From: Dialister sp. UBA7295
Lineage (GTDB): Bacteria > Bacillota > Negativicutes > Veillonellales > Dialisteraceae
Direction of reading: 5' to 3'
DNA: 51,068 bases
Assembly (NCBI GenBank): GCA_002471975.1
Contig: DKQZ01000073.1
Location: 36,803 to 87,870 of the forward strand
Shown here: positions 39,883 to 48,789 of the stretch, piece by piece
Layout of the letters: each line of letters starts with the position of its first letter
Position numbering within the stretch: the stretch's first letter is position 1
Notes under the pieces: generated by a model
The model's input: the letters and a program-made list of their open reading frames with translations, nothing else
Told to the model about the DNA's origin: nothing
Databases searched by the model: none
Translations under genes and position numbers: made by a program

Positions 39883-41436
39883 ATGTCGGAACAAAAGCCG
39901 CTCATGTATGGCATCATCCACATCGGATCGTCCAGCCTGTCCATGCGCATCGTGCAGTATACGGACATCAGGCACATCCAGGTGGTGGAGTCGGTCAAGA
40001 AAGATACAACTTTCGGGGAAGAAGTATTCCTTCACAAGAAACTGTCTTTTCCGTCCATTAAAAAGCTCTGCGGTATGCTGCTGGGGCTGAAACAGCTCAT
40101 GGTGGATTATCAGGTGAAGACCTATGCCGTCTATGCCACGGCCACTCTTCGCGAAGCGGAAAATTGCCGCTCCATCCTGGATCTGATCCGGGTGAGCACG
40201 GGATTCCATGTGCAGGTCATCGATATGCCTCAGGAAATCTATTTCAAGCATTTCGGCCTGCAGTATAAATTCAAGTATTTCAACCGGGATGAAGGGGACC
40301 GGCTGGGGAAGAATTTCCTCTTTGTCGATATCACTTCCGGCTGCGTAGGCCTCACGATCTGGGAAAACGGGACGTTATGCTATCAGCACAATGTACACAT
40401 CGGCACGCTGCGCCTTCTGGAAGCCTTTAAACTGAACCAGCGGGATTCCATCGATTTCCCCAGGGCCCTGGGCCAGTACATCCATGCCATCATGGAGCCT
40501 TTATGGGTGACCATCCGGAAATACGATATCGATACACTCATCCTTTCCGGCCGCGAAGCACGGATTATCGGCAGTCTCATGAATCTGGACATGGAGCAGA
40601 CGATTGTCGAAGTGACTCCGGAAAAACTCCTGAACTGCTATGACGAAGTGGGTTCCCTTTCCTCGTCCATGGTCATGCAGAAATACCATATGGATGAATC
40701 CAATGCGGCCGTCGTAGCGCCGACCATTCATATTTATCAGGAAATTCTGGCCAATGTACCGGTGAAAAATGTGGCCATGATGGGTATGACCTTCATCGAA
40801 GCGGTGACCCTTTTCTATGGGGCCATGAAGACAAGAGACCCGGCCCTTTCCTACATGCGGGCCCAGAATCTGGAACTCACCCGGTCCATTGCCGCTGATT
40901 TCTACTATGAACCGGAACATGCGAAGGCCATGGAGCTTTACAGTTACCAGATTATCCGTGCCTTTGACAAATACAACGGTCTCAATGAACGAGATGAATT
41001 CCTGCTCCGCATGGCCATCATCCTTTACCAGGTGGGGAAATATGTAAACCTTCTCGGCTCTTCGGCTACGGCCTGGAATATCATCCGGGGGACCGATATC
41101 TTCGGCATTACGGATAAGGAAAAAGATATCGTGGCCTGCATCGTGTACTATGATCACAAAGGCATGCCCAGCGATGATGACGAGCCTTTCCGGATCCTGT
41201 CGGAACCGTCGAAAATGACGGCCCTCCGGCTCATCGCCGTTTTCCGCCTCGTTCGGGCCATGGATATGTCCAGGAAACAGAAACTCCGGGACGTGACGGC
41301 CCGCATCGTAGGGGATTCGCTCCTCATTGAATACGAAAGTGATGAGAATACAGCCCTGGAAACATGGATTTTTGATAAAGAGAAAGAACTTTTTGAAAAT
41401 ATCTTTGGCATGGAAGCCAAGCTTGAGCGGAGGTAA
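39883..41436 (+). CDS. Ppx/GppA-like protein with degenerate active sites
   Basis: 517 residues from the ATG at 39883; an ATG at 39838 would add 15 residues and neither has a strong ribosome site. Overall it follows Ppx from end to end: MYGIIHIGSSSLSMRIVQ for the first phosphate loop (the Asp of DLGS is His), IDMPQEIYF (Glu kept, the preceding SG lost), LFVDITSGCVGLTIW in place of DIGGGSxE, and a C-terminal HD-like region where HD is replaced (IILYQVGKYVN). Both catalytic centres therefore look inactive. It lies 2 bases before ppk and is clearly cotranscribed with it, which suggests a regulatory or sensor role in polyphosphate metabolism. Confidence 0.85.
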   Translation: MSEQKPLMYGIIHIGSSSLSMRIVQYTDIRHIQVVESVKKDTTFGEEVFLHKKLSFPSIKKLCGMLLGLKQLMVDYQVKTYAVYATATLREAENCRSILDLIRVSTGFHVQVIDMPQEIYFKHFGLQYKFKYFNRDEGDRLGKNFLFVDITSGCVGLTIWENGTLCYQHNVHIGTLRLLEAFKLNQRDSIDFPRALGQYIHAIMEPLWVTIRKYDIDTLILSGREARIIGSLMNLDMEQTIVEVTPEKLLNCYDEVGSLSSSMVMQKYHMDESNAAVVAPTIHIYQEILANVPVKNVAMMGMTFIEAVTLFYGAMKTRDPALSYMRAQNLELTRSIAADFYYEPEHAKAMELYSYQIIRAFDKYNGLNERDEFLLRMAIILYQVGKYVNLLGSSATAWNIIRGTDIFGITDKEKDIVACIVYYDHKGMPSDDDEPFRILSEPSKMTALRLIAVFRLVRAMDMSRKQKLRDVTARIVGDSLLIEYESDENTALETWIFDKEKELFENIFGMEAKLERR

Positions 41437-41438
41437 TT

Positions 41439-43607
41439 ATGGACGTGGATGTAAATGATCACAAATATTACCTGAACCGGGAACTGTCCTGGCTTCAGTT
41501 TAACCGAAGAGTGCTGCAGGAAGCAGTGGATCCGAACAATCCCCTTCTGGAGAAATTGAAATTCCTGGCCATTACCAGCTCCAATCTGGACGAATTCTTC
41601 ATGATCCGCGTGGCCGGCCTGAAACATCAGAAAGAAAACGGCGTGAAACGGCGGGACATCGCCAATATGACCGCCGAAGAGCAGCTGGAAGCCGTTTCCG
41701 AAGGAAGCCAGCGGCTGGTGGCCTGCCAGTATCGTTACCTGAAAATGATCCTGAAAGAACTGGAAACGGAAGGCCTTTATTTCATCAATCCCGATGAAGC
41801 CACTCCCCGTCAGGAAAAATGGCTGGATGACTATTTCGAAAGACAGATTTTCCCGGTGGTCACTCCCATGGCCGTGGACTCCTCCCATCCATTCCCCTTC
41901 CTTGCCTCCAAGAGTCTGAACATCGCCCTCCTTCTGGAGAGAAATGAAAGAAATCTGGATGTGGATGAGGAAAATGATATCGACATCAAGACGGCCATTG
42001 TACCGGTTCCGTCAGTATTGCCCAGAATCATCCGCCTTCCGGACAATCCGGAAAATCCGTCCCGCCATGATTTCGTCTTCCTGGAACAGGTCCTCTGCCA
42101 TTTTGCGGCCCGCCTTTTCATCGGCTATGACCTTCTGGAAGCAAGACTTTTCCGCATCACCAGAGATGCCGATTTGAATCTGGATGAAGAAGATGCCCAG
42201 GATTTGGTCGTAGAAGTGGAAAAACAGCTGAAAAAGCGGCAGCGCGGCGAAGCGGTACGACTGGAATTCCAGGTCGGGGCGAGCCGTTTCATGCGCCGTT
42301 TCATGACCAGTGAAATGAATCTGGGAGCCGAAGATATGTATGAAATCGACGGCCCTCTCGATATGACCTGTTTCTTCTCCTTCTGTGGGATTAAAGGATA
42401 TGACCGGCTCCGCTATCCCGAAGCCCATCCTCATCATCCCTGGTCCATGCTGCAGATGGAAAAGAACAACAAGACAAATATTTTCGACATGATTCGGGAA
42501 AAGGACCTGCTGGTCCATCTGCCCTATGAATCCTTCGATGATTCTGTGGTCAATTTCGTGGCATCCGCTGCCATAGATCCCAATGTACTTGCCATCAAGC
42601 AGACACTGTACCGTGTTTCCTCCTCCAGCCCCATCATTCAGGCCCTCGAAAAAGCGGCCCAGAACGGCAAACAGGTCACGGTCCTCATGGAAGTGAAGGC
42701 CCGTTTTGATGAAGCCAATAACATCCTCATGGCAAGAAGACTGGAAAAAGCGGGAGCCCACGTCATTTACGGTCTTGTAGGACTCAAGACCCACTCCAAG
42801 TGTACCCTCATTATCCGAAGAGAAAAGGATGGCATCCGCCGCTACGTCCATGTGGCTACAGGCAACTATAATGCTTCTACGGCGAAACTCTATACGGACC
42901 TTGGTATCTTTACCTGCAATGACCGGTTCGGCATGGATGCATCGGCCTTCTTCAATCTCCTTTCCGGCTATTCGGATCCGCCGATCTGGGACTCCTTCAT
43001 CGTGGCGCCGATCAATATGAGACAGCGCTGCGTGGAACTCATCGACCGGGAAATCGAATTTGCCAAACGGGGCGAACCGGCCCATATGATCGCGAAAATG
43101 AATTCCCTCCTCGATAAAGGAATCATTGCGAAACTCTATGAAGCTTCCATGGCAGGCGTAAAGATTGAACTCATCGTCCGCGGAATCTGCGTCATCAAAC
43201 CGGGCATTCCGGGAATCAGTGAAAATATCACCATCAGAAGCCTGGTAGGACGGTTCCTGGAACACAGCCGGGTCTTCTGGTTCCTCAATGGGGGCAGAGA
43301 GGAAATATACATGGGCTCTGCCGACTGGATGCCCAGAAACCTCAATGACCGCGTGGAACTGATGATTCCGGTGAAAGACCCGGACCTCTGCAAGAGGCTG
43401 AAAGACATGGTGGAGAGGGAACTCTCGGACAACCAGAAAGCCCACATCATGCAGCCTGACGGCACCTGGATCAAGACCATTGCGCCGGCGGACAAAGTGG
43501 GGGCCCAGGATTCCTTCCAGAAACTGGCGGAGAAGCGGGACGAAGAAAGTGAAATGACCCTGGCCCAGAAGATGGAGCCTTATGTACCGGTATTCGGCAA
43601 ACGATAA
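41439..43607 (+). CDS. ppk: Polyphosphate kinase 1
   Basis: 722 residues. Reversibly polymerises the gamma phosphate of ATP into polyphosphate at the membrane. N-terminal YYLNRELSWLQFNRRVLQEA and ITSSNLDEFFMIRVAG; the autophosphorylated His is H471 in YVHVATGNYNAS, and the second conserved His is H609 in LEHSRVFWFLNGG, with GSADWMPRNLNDRVE after it. Ribosome site CGGAGG. Last gene of the ppx-like/ppk unit, ended by a strong terminator. Confidence 0.98.
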   Translation: MDVDVNDHKYYLNRELSWLQFNRRVLQEAVDPNNPLLEKLKFLAITSSNLDEFFMIRVAGLKHQKENGVKRRDIANMTAEEQLEAVSEGSQRLVACQYRYLKMILKELETEGLYFINPDEATPRQEKWLDDYFERQIFPVVTPMAVDSSHPFPFLASKSLNIALLLERNERNLDVDEENDIDIKTAIVPVPSVLPRIIRLPDNPENPSRHDFVFLEQVLCHFAARLFIGYDLLEARLFRITRDADLNLDEEDAQDLVVEVEKQLKKRQRGEAVRLEFQVGASRFMRRFMTSEMNLGAEDMYEIDGPLDMTCFFSFCGIKGYDRLRYPEAHPHHPWSMLQMEKNNKTNIFDMIREKDLLVHLPYESFDDSVVNFVASAAIDPNVLAIKQTLYRVSSSSPIIQALEKAAQNGKQVTVLMEVKARFDEANNILMARRLEKAGAHVIYGLVGLKTHSKCTLIIRREKDGIRRYVHVATGNYNASTAKLYTDLGIFTCNDRFGMDASAFFNLLSGYSDPPIWDSFIVAPINMRQRCVELIDREIEFAKRGEPAHMIAKMNSLLDKGIIAKLYEASMAGVKIELIVRGICVIKPGIPGISENITIRSLVGRFLEHSRVFWFLNGGREEIYMGSADWMPRNLNDRVELMIPVKDPDLCKRLKDMVERELSDNQKAHIMQPDGTWIKTIAPADKVGAQDSFQKLAEKRDEESEMTLAQKMEPYVPVFGKR

Positions 43608-43627
43608 TTTTATATCCTGTAAAAAAG

Positions 43628-43669
43628 AAGCCCGGAGAAATGTGGAAATCATTTCTCCGGGCTTTTTTG
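43628..43669 (+). terminator. Intrinsic terminator of ppk
   Basis: A perfect 15-bp stem (AAGCCCGGAGAAATG arm), 7-nt loop, T run. Confidence 0.95.
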
Positions 43670-43679
43670 ATGGAAATAG

Positions 43680-44424
43680 AAGCGCCTTCACCGGGCTCCA
43701 AGCAAAATGAAAACTCTCAAAAACGGGCTCTGCTACCCCTTGTATAGGCAGCCCCATAAAAGGGGAAAATTTTCCCTTATCTTGGGGATGAGGCAAATTG
43801 TGCCTTTGTTTAATTTTTTTCAAATAAACTTTTTCCTGAAATTCCGCAGCCCGCAAAAACGTCGAAAATATCTGAAATTTCATGATTCTCTCCATAGCCC
43901 GGATGTTATGAAATTCTGCTGCGGCAGGAGTAAAATGAAAGGGGCAGCAGATAACAAAAACTACATATTTACCACTTTCGATTTTAAAAGGATGTTATTT
44001 TGGGAATAGCCCTGCTAAATGCCTATAGTTTTCATTCATATTTCCCACAAATAACAAAAATACCAACGAACGAAAGTTTTATAGACGGGAAAATATGGGA
44101 CAAAAAAGGGCAACCCCTTTTCCGGACAATTTCTTTACAAGGGCTTACAAATTTTACGCAAACGATGCTGCTTCGGCTGAAGAAGTACGATAATCACTTA
44201 AAAAAATCACCATTGCAAAATAAGCGGAAATAGTGAGTGTCTCCTGTATAAAGACAGTGTTTACAATTCTATAAAACGAAAAAATCAGATTTTATCGTAT
44301 AAAATTATGATTGTATTCTATGGATATTCATTTTCAAACGCCCTATTTTATTGTCTTGCCAATAATATAAATCCGATAAATACTGCATAAATGACCGTTT
44401 CTAAATATGTTAACCGACGTAAAT
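43680..44424. other. A/T-rich stretch without a convincing gene
   Basis: About 745 bases, clearly richer in A/T than the surroundings. Open frames of 100 codons (43707-44009) and 77 codons (44000-44233) exist but lack good ribosome sites and recognisable features, and their composition (many Lys, Phe, Asn) looks like random A/T-rich translation. No heptamer array is present here. A decayed gene or regulatory region is possible. Confidence 0.5.
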
Positions 44425-44452
44425 TTGACAAAATGTCTCTCTATGGTAGAAT
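44425..44452 (+). promoter_or_regulatory. Promoter of the 3D-domain protein
   Basis: TTGACA, 16-bp spacer, TAGAAT; the leader is only about 15 nt. Confidence 0.8.
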
Positions 44453-44474
44453 ACAACCCATAGGAGAGAGACAT

Positions 44475-45449
44475 ATGAAACATTCAACATTTGAAAAAGC
44501 CGCAAAGGCTATGACCTGTTCCCTGCTTCTCTTATCTATGGCAGCACACACTGACCTGGCTATGGCCTTCGGCTTTGGCCTGAATCATGAAGAGAAAGTG
44601 GTGACGGTCTACGACGGACTGGACAAAAAAATAGTGAGTACGGCAGCCGGGAATTTCAAGCAGATCCTGGCAGACCTGGGACTCAGCCTGAGCTCCTACG
44701 ACAAGTACTGGACAAGTTCGGAAGATGTGAAAGATGGATCTATTATGGTGGTAGAGAGGGCAGTGCCCGTTACCATAGTAACTGCGAAAAATTCGCGGAT
44801 CATCTATACCACGAAACAGACTGTCCAGGGGGTTGTGAACGAGGCGGGCTTCGACTGGCGGAAAATGATGCCCATCGAAGACGGCATGATGAAAGTCAGT
44901 CAGGGCATGCAGATTCATGTGGTGCCCTACACGGCAAAAATGGTGAACCGCACGGAGTCCATGCCCATCCATTACAGGAAATGGTATGATGCCAGCCTGA
45001 AACCGGGAGAGAAAGTAGTGGTGGAAGAAGGTATCCCGGGCAGACGGCAGGTGGAAATGGAGGAATTTGTTTCCGACGGCAAGATTATTAAGACTACTGA
45101 GGCCTATGTGAAAGTGCTGGATCCCGGAATTCCGGGCATCATGAAGACCGGCGACATGGAAGGCACGGAAGGCATTGTGAGGATCATGAACGCCAGCGCC
45201 TACCATCCTTCTGACGGAAACGGTTATGGCATTACGGCCACCGGTACGAGAGCGGGCCATGGGACGATTGCCGTAGACCCGAGGGTCATACCGCTGGGTA
45301 CGAAGGTATATATCCCCAAATACGGTCATGCCGTGGCAGCAGATACAGGCGGAGCCATTATCGGTGAACGCATTGATCTCTGCATGGAAACCTTCGAAGA
45401 ATGCTACAAGTTTGGCCGGCAGAACGTGGAAGTTTTTGTGAAATACTGA
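44475..45449 (+). CDS. Secreted cell-wall protein with DUF348, G5 and 3D domains
   Basis: 324 residues from the ATG at 44475 (TAGGAGAG site). Signal peptide cleaved near AMA (about residue 31). Next come ubiquitin-like DUF348 segments (KVVTVYDGLDKKIVST; VPVTIVTAKNSRIIYTTKQT), a G5-like domain (about 185-235, KPGEKVVVEEGIPGRRQVEM) and a C-terminal 3D domain: NASAYHPSDGNGYGITATGT, HGTIAVDPRVIPLGTKVYIP and AADTGGAIIGERIDLCM, where the three Asp give the name. This matches YabE/Rpf-like proteins that cleave peptidoglycan in a lytic-transglycosylase manner. Single-gene unit. Confidence 0.93.
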   Translation: MKHSTFEKAAKAMTCSLLLLSMAAHTDLAMAFGFGLNHEEKVVTVYDGLDKKIVSTAAGNFKQILADLGLSLSSYDKYWTSSEDVKDGSIMVVERAVPVTIVTAKNSRIIYTTKQTVQGVVNEAGFDWRKMMPIEDGMMKVSQGMQIHVVPYTAKMVNRTESMPIHYRKWYDASLKPGEKVVVEEGIPGRRQVEMEEFVSDGKIIKTTEAYVKVLDPGIPGIMKTGDMEGTEGIVRIMNASAYHPSDGNGYGITATGTRAGHGTIAVDPRVIPLGTKVYIPKYGHAVAADTGGAIIGERIDLCMETFEECYKFGRQNVEVFVKY

Positions 45450-45585
45450 TGAATTTATGATTTTTTCCACTTGTGAAACAAGTGTCCTATATATGGCAGC
45501 GCATCCGGCCCCCGGACGGGAATATAGAGATGCATCGTTGAGACTGAAAATAAAACAATTCTACGAATCGTTATGAACCATATAC

Positions 45586-45625
45586 AAAAGAGACGACTTT
45601 GAAAAAAGCCGTCTCTTTTATTTTG
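45586..45625 (+). terminator. Intrinsic terminator
   Basis: AAAAGAGACGACTT pairs with AAGCCGTCTCTTTT (one mismatch). It is about 135 bases after the 3D-domain gene; nothing else is recognised in between. Confidence 0.75.
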
Positions 45626-45728
45626 CTCTTATGACACAGGCCCTGTCCAATCTGCAGAATCAATTTCTATTTCCAACTGAAAGGGCTCCTTCTTCTTCAG
45701 CCCCCTCCTGAGAGATGGCAGCCAATCA

Positions 45729-45805
45729 CTAACGGCTGACGACCAACGGCTAACTTCTAACGGCTGACAACCAACGGTTAACTTCTAACGGCTAATAATT
45801 GATGG
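45729..45805. repeat. Heptamer array with 28-bp higher-order period (11 units)
   Basis: Units run CTAACGG, CTGACGA, CCAACGG, CTAACTT, then CTAACGG, CTGACAA, CCAACGG, TTAACTT, then CTAACGG, CTAATAA, TTGATGG: a four-unit block repeated two and three-quarter times. Right-hand array to the hairpin at 45586. Confidence 0.94.
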
Positions 45806-45888
45806 CTTATGCTTCCATTTCCCTGTTCATTCTGCTCTTTACCTTTCCTCTCAAAATCCGTATGATATAATACCATGTAGGAGGAATT

Positions 45889-46320
45889 ATGCTGACTATT
45901 ACTATCGCAATCATCGTCACCATTCTGGACCAGCTGGTGAAGTGGCTGGTGCAGACAGAGATGGACCTGGGAGAGACCATTCCCGTGATTCCCCATATTT
46001 TCCATCTCACCTATATTCATAACCCTGGCGCCGCCTTTGGCATCCTGCCTCACCAGGAATGGTTTTTCCTGGCCATCGTGGTGGTTCTTTTCGGGGCCTA
46101 TTTCGTCATGAGAAAGAAGATTCCGCAGAAGCCGGTTTATTTCCCGATGGCTGTAGCCATGCTGCTGGGGGGAGCCCTGGGAAATGCCATCGATCGGGTT
46201 CGGTACGGCAGTGTGGTGGATTTCTTTGATTTCCGCATCTGGCCTATTTTCAATGTGGCCGATATTTTTATCTGCGTCGGCGTGGCGCTCATCGTATTTT
46301 ATTTCTGGAGGCACAACTGA
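45889..46320 (+). CDS. lspA: Lipoprotein signal peptidase
   Basis: 143 residues, four transmembrane helices. Cleaves the signal peptide of prolipoproteins, of which this window alone encodes five. The catalytic aspartates are in GNAIDRVRYGSVVDF and FNVADIFI; YIHNPGAAFGIL is the conserved loop. AGGAGG site; TATAAT-like box near 45865. Its TGA shares a base with the rluD start. Confidence 0.97.
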   Translation: MLTITIAIIVTILDQLVKWLVQTEMDLGETIPVIPHIFHLTYIHNPGAAFGILPHQEWFFLAIVVVLFGAYFVMRKKIPQKPVYFPMAVAMLLGGALGNAIDRVRYGSVVDFFDFRIWPIFNVADIFICVGVALIVFYFWRHN

Positions 46321-47246
46321 TGAATCAGATTACCTGCCATATTACGGATCAGGAAGAAGGGGAACGGCTGGACCAGGTCCTGAAGGATGCCTCCGGTCTC
46401 ACCCGTTCGGAAGTACAGAAGTGGGTCAAGGAGGGCAGGGCCATCCTTCTGCCTTCGAAAATGATTCGTCCCAATTACCATGTCAAAGCAGGGGATGAAA
46501 TTTCCTTTTCCTGGGAAGAAAAAGAGGAACTCACCCTCATTCCCCAGAATATTCCCCTGGATATTCTTTATGAAGACGATGATATGATCGTCATCAATAA
46601 GCCAAGAGGCATGGTGGTCCATCCGGGAAGCGGCAATCCCGACGGAACCCTGGTGAATGCCCTTCTCTATCATTGTGGAAATACGCTTTTTGAAGCCTGC
46701 GAAGATCCCATCCGTCCGGGCATCGTCCATCGGCTGGACAAAGATACGTCCGGCGTCATGGTGGCTGCCAAATCGGCCCGTGCCTTTCCTGTGCTGAAAG
46801 AAGAAATCGGGTCCCATGAAGCCCAGCGCCATTATGTGGCCCTCGTTCATGGACAGATGGAAGGAAATAAGGGAGTCATCCGGCTGCCCCTTGGCCGGAG
46901 CACGAAAGACCGGATGAAATGGGAGGTGGACCCCAAGACGGGAAAACCGGCGGTGACCCATTTCAAAGTCCTTGAATTCATGAATCATTACTCCTGGCTG
47001 GAACTGAAACTGGAAACCGGAAGGACCCACCAGATCCGCGTCCACATGGCTCATATCGGTCATCCCGTGGTGAATGATCCCCTCTATGGCTGGAAAAAGG
47101 ACAGTTTCCCCATCGAAGGCCAGGCTCTTCACTCCAGGACCCTTGACCTGAAACATCCCGTCACCGGAGAGCTCATGCACTTCGAAGCTCCCATTCCGGA
47201 TGATCTTGCCCTCTGTGTGGACATGGCACGAAAAGGAGAAAAATAA
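46320..47246 (+). CDS. rluD: RluD-family 23S rRNA pseudouridine synthase
   Basis: 308 residues. N-terminal S4 RNA-binding domain (about 13-75, ERLDQVLKDASGLTRSEVQKW), then the catalytic domain with PGIVHRLDKDTSGVMVAAKS, whose Asp is catalytic, and the C-terminal ETGRTHQIRVHMAHIGHPVV. It isomerises uridines, probably in helix 69 of 23S rRNA, though the exact RluA/C/D subgroup is uncertain. The lspA-rluD pairing is common in bacteria. Confidence 0.93.
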   Translation: MNQITCHITDQEEGERLDQVLKDASGLTRSEVQKWVKEGRAILLPSKMIRPNYHVKAGDEISFSWEEKEELTLIPQNIPLDILYEDDDMIVINKPRGMVVHPGSGNPDGTLVNALLYHCGNTLFEACEDPIRPGIVHRLDKDTSGVMVAAKSARAFPVLKEEIGSHEAQRHYVALVHGQMEGNKGVIRLPLGRSTKDRMKWEVDPKTGKPAVTHFKVLEFMNHYSWLELKLETGRTHQIRVHMAHIGHPVVNDPLYGWKKDSFPIEGQALHSRTLDLKHPVTGELMHFEAPIPDDLALCVDMARKGEK

Positions 47247-48196
47247 TGGAAACGCGGACCATTCACGTTCCCGGGTTTACGATTGGCACGGCAGAAGACC
47301 GGGAAGGACTGACGGGAGTCACCGTCATTCTGGCACCCAAAGAAGGAGCTTCTGCAGGAGTTGACGTCCGGGGCTGTGCGCCGGGCACCCGGGAAACAGA
47401 CCTTTTAAATCCCATCAAGACAGTACAGCAGATCCATGCCGTCGTCCTGTCTGGCGGATCGGCCTTTGGCCTCGAAGCTGATTCCGGCGTCATGCGATAC
47501 CTTTCCGAAAAAGGCATCGGTTTTGAGGTGGGAGATGTGAGAGTCCCCATCGTCTGCGGAGCCGTCCTTTTTGACCTTGGCATCGGGGATCCCCATGATT
47601 TCCCGGACCTCTGGATGGGGTATGAAGCAGCCATGAAGGCAGGAAAAGAATTTCCCGTGGGCTGCTATGGGGCCGGTACCGGGGCGACTGTGGGCAAACT
47701 GACGGGCCCGGACCATGCCATGAAGAGCGGCGCCGGCTATGCGGAACTTACCCTGGAAAGCGGACTCTGCGTGGGAGCTTACATGGCCGTCAATGCGTGC
47801 GGTGAAATTTATGAGGGAAATGAAATCCTCGCCGGAGCCCTGGCAGAAGATGAAAAAACCATCATTTCCAGCCATGACCTCATGCTGAAAGGTTTCAAAC
47901 GGATTCTGGGTGGAAATACGTCCATCGGCTGCGTCATGACCAATGCGAAACTGACAAAAGCGGAATGTACTGCCATTTCCGGCATGGCCCATGACGGATT
48001 TGCCCGGGCCATCCGTCCCGTCCACACCACCATGGATGGAGATACGGTTTTCACCATGGCCTCCGGAGAAATGGAGGCTCCTGTGGATACGGTAGGGTAC
48101 CTTGCGGAAGAAACCATCCGTCTGGCCATTCTCGATGCGATAAAGACAGCGGAACCCATGGGCGGGCGGCCGGGCTGGAAAAGTTTCCACCCCTGA
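47246..48196 (+). CDS. P1 (S58) family peptidase, DmpA-like
   Basis: 316 residues. Opens with GFTIGTAEDREGLTGVTVIL, then VLSGGSAFGLEADSGVMRYL and GAGTGATVGKL, all typical of the self-processing DmpA/L-aminopeptidase group of N-terminal nucleophile hydrolases. Processing would occur before the residue following Asn in GGNTSIGCVMTNA (near 232). Probable aminopeptidase acting on short peptides or amides; the substrate is unknown. Its start overlaps the rluD stop by one base. Confidence 0.92.
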   Translation: METRTIHVPGFTIGTAEDREGLTGVTVILAPKEGASAGVDVRGCAPGTRETDLLNPIKTVQQIHAVVLSGGSAFGLEADSGVMRYLSEKGIGFEVGDVRVPIVCGAVLFDLGIGDPHDFPDLWMGYEAAMKAGKEFPVGCYGAGTGATVGKLTGPDHAMKSGAGYAELTLESGLCVGAYMAVNACGEIYEGNEILAGALAEDEKTIISSHDLMLKGFKRILGGNTSIGCVMTNAKLTKAECTAISGMAHDGFARAIRPVHTTMDGDTVFTMASGEMEAPVDTVGYLAEETIRLAILDAIKTAEPMGGRPGWKSFHP

Positions 48197-48217
48197 GTCA
48201 TACTGTATTATAAACAT

Positions 48218-48248
48218 TTCCCGGGAACCAGGCCATTTTACCCGGGAA
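48218..48248 (+). terminator. Possible terminator hairpin
   Basis: TTCCCGGG and CCCGGGAA around a 15-nt loop, without a clear T run, just before the ssrA promoter. Confidence 0.4.
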
Positions 48249-48256
48249 TCGATGAG

Positions 48257-48285
48257 TTGACAAAAATATTTCTTTAATTTACAAT
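48257..48285 (+). promoter_or_regulatory. ssrA promoter
   Basis: TTGACA, 17-bp spacer, TACAAT; expected start matches the tmRNA 5' end region near 48293-48303. Confidence 0.9.
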
Positions 48286-48302
48286 ATATGTTGCCCTTAA
48301 AA

Positions 48303-48648
48303 GGGGATGTACCGGTTTCGACAGGAGTTTCTGGTTCATAGATAGCGAGTCGGGATTCCATCTACCCCGTTAAACGGTGGAAAACCTTAAACGCAAAACG
48401 TGATTTTGCTTTAGCAGCCTAATCTGCTAATGTCCCCGGAAGTATTCCTATGACTTTCGGCTGACATCAACCAATAGGATACCAATGAGGGAGCTCTCGG
48501 GACCTCTGCGGGAAACCAATTCCGGGATCGGCAAAGGCAGTTTGTTCCTGTACGATACTTTGCCTAAACCTCAAACAGGTAACTGCACTCGGAGAAGTTT
48601 ATGGGACAGGCTTTTTGGACAGGGGTTCGACTCCCCTCATCTCCACCA
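48303..48648 (+). ncRNA. ssrA: tmRNA
   Basis: 346 nt. The 5' end GGGGATG pairs with CATCTCC before an encoded CCA, and the T-arm GGTTCGACTCCCC is present. The tag reading frame is GCA AAA CGT GAT TTT GCT TTA GCA GCC TAA, giving AKRDFALAA, with the usual ALAA end recognised by proteases. It rescues stalled ribosomes together with SmpB. Followed by a terminator. Confidence 0.98.
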
Positions 48649-48657
48649 GTACAAGCA

Positions 48658-48685
48658 GGCGCTTTCGGAAGAAGGCGCCTTTTTT
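48658..48685 (+). terminator. Terminator of ssrA
   Basis: GGCGC and GCGCC stem, 12-nt loop, six Ts. Confidence 0.85.
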
Positions 48686-48715
48686 ATGGTCAGGATAAAT
48701 CGAGAATAATCAATA

Positions 48716-48744
48716 TTGACAAAGCTTAGTACATCGAATATAAT
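48716..48744 (+). promoter_or_regulatory. Thioredoxin gene promoter
   Basis: TTGACA, 17-bp spacer, TATAAT: full consensus. Confidence 0.93.
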
Positions 48745-48789
48745 AAATATAGATAAAATAATTTAAGAATTTGTAAGGAGTGATAGCAA

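Noticed and set aside
43707..44233. Two short plus-strand open frames in the A/T-rich gap
   Set aside because: No good ribosome sites, no recognisable domain or signal peptide, composition typical of chance frames.
48485..48709. 74-codon open frame
   Set aside because: Lies inside the tmRNA gene.
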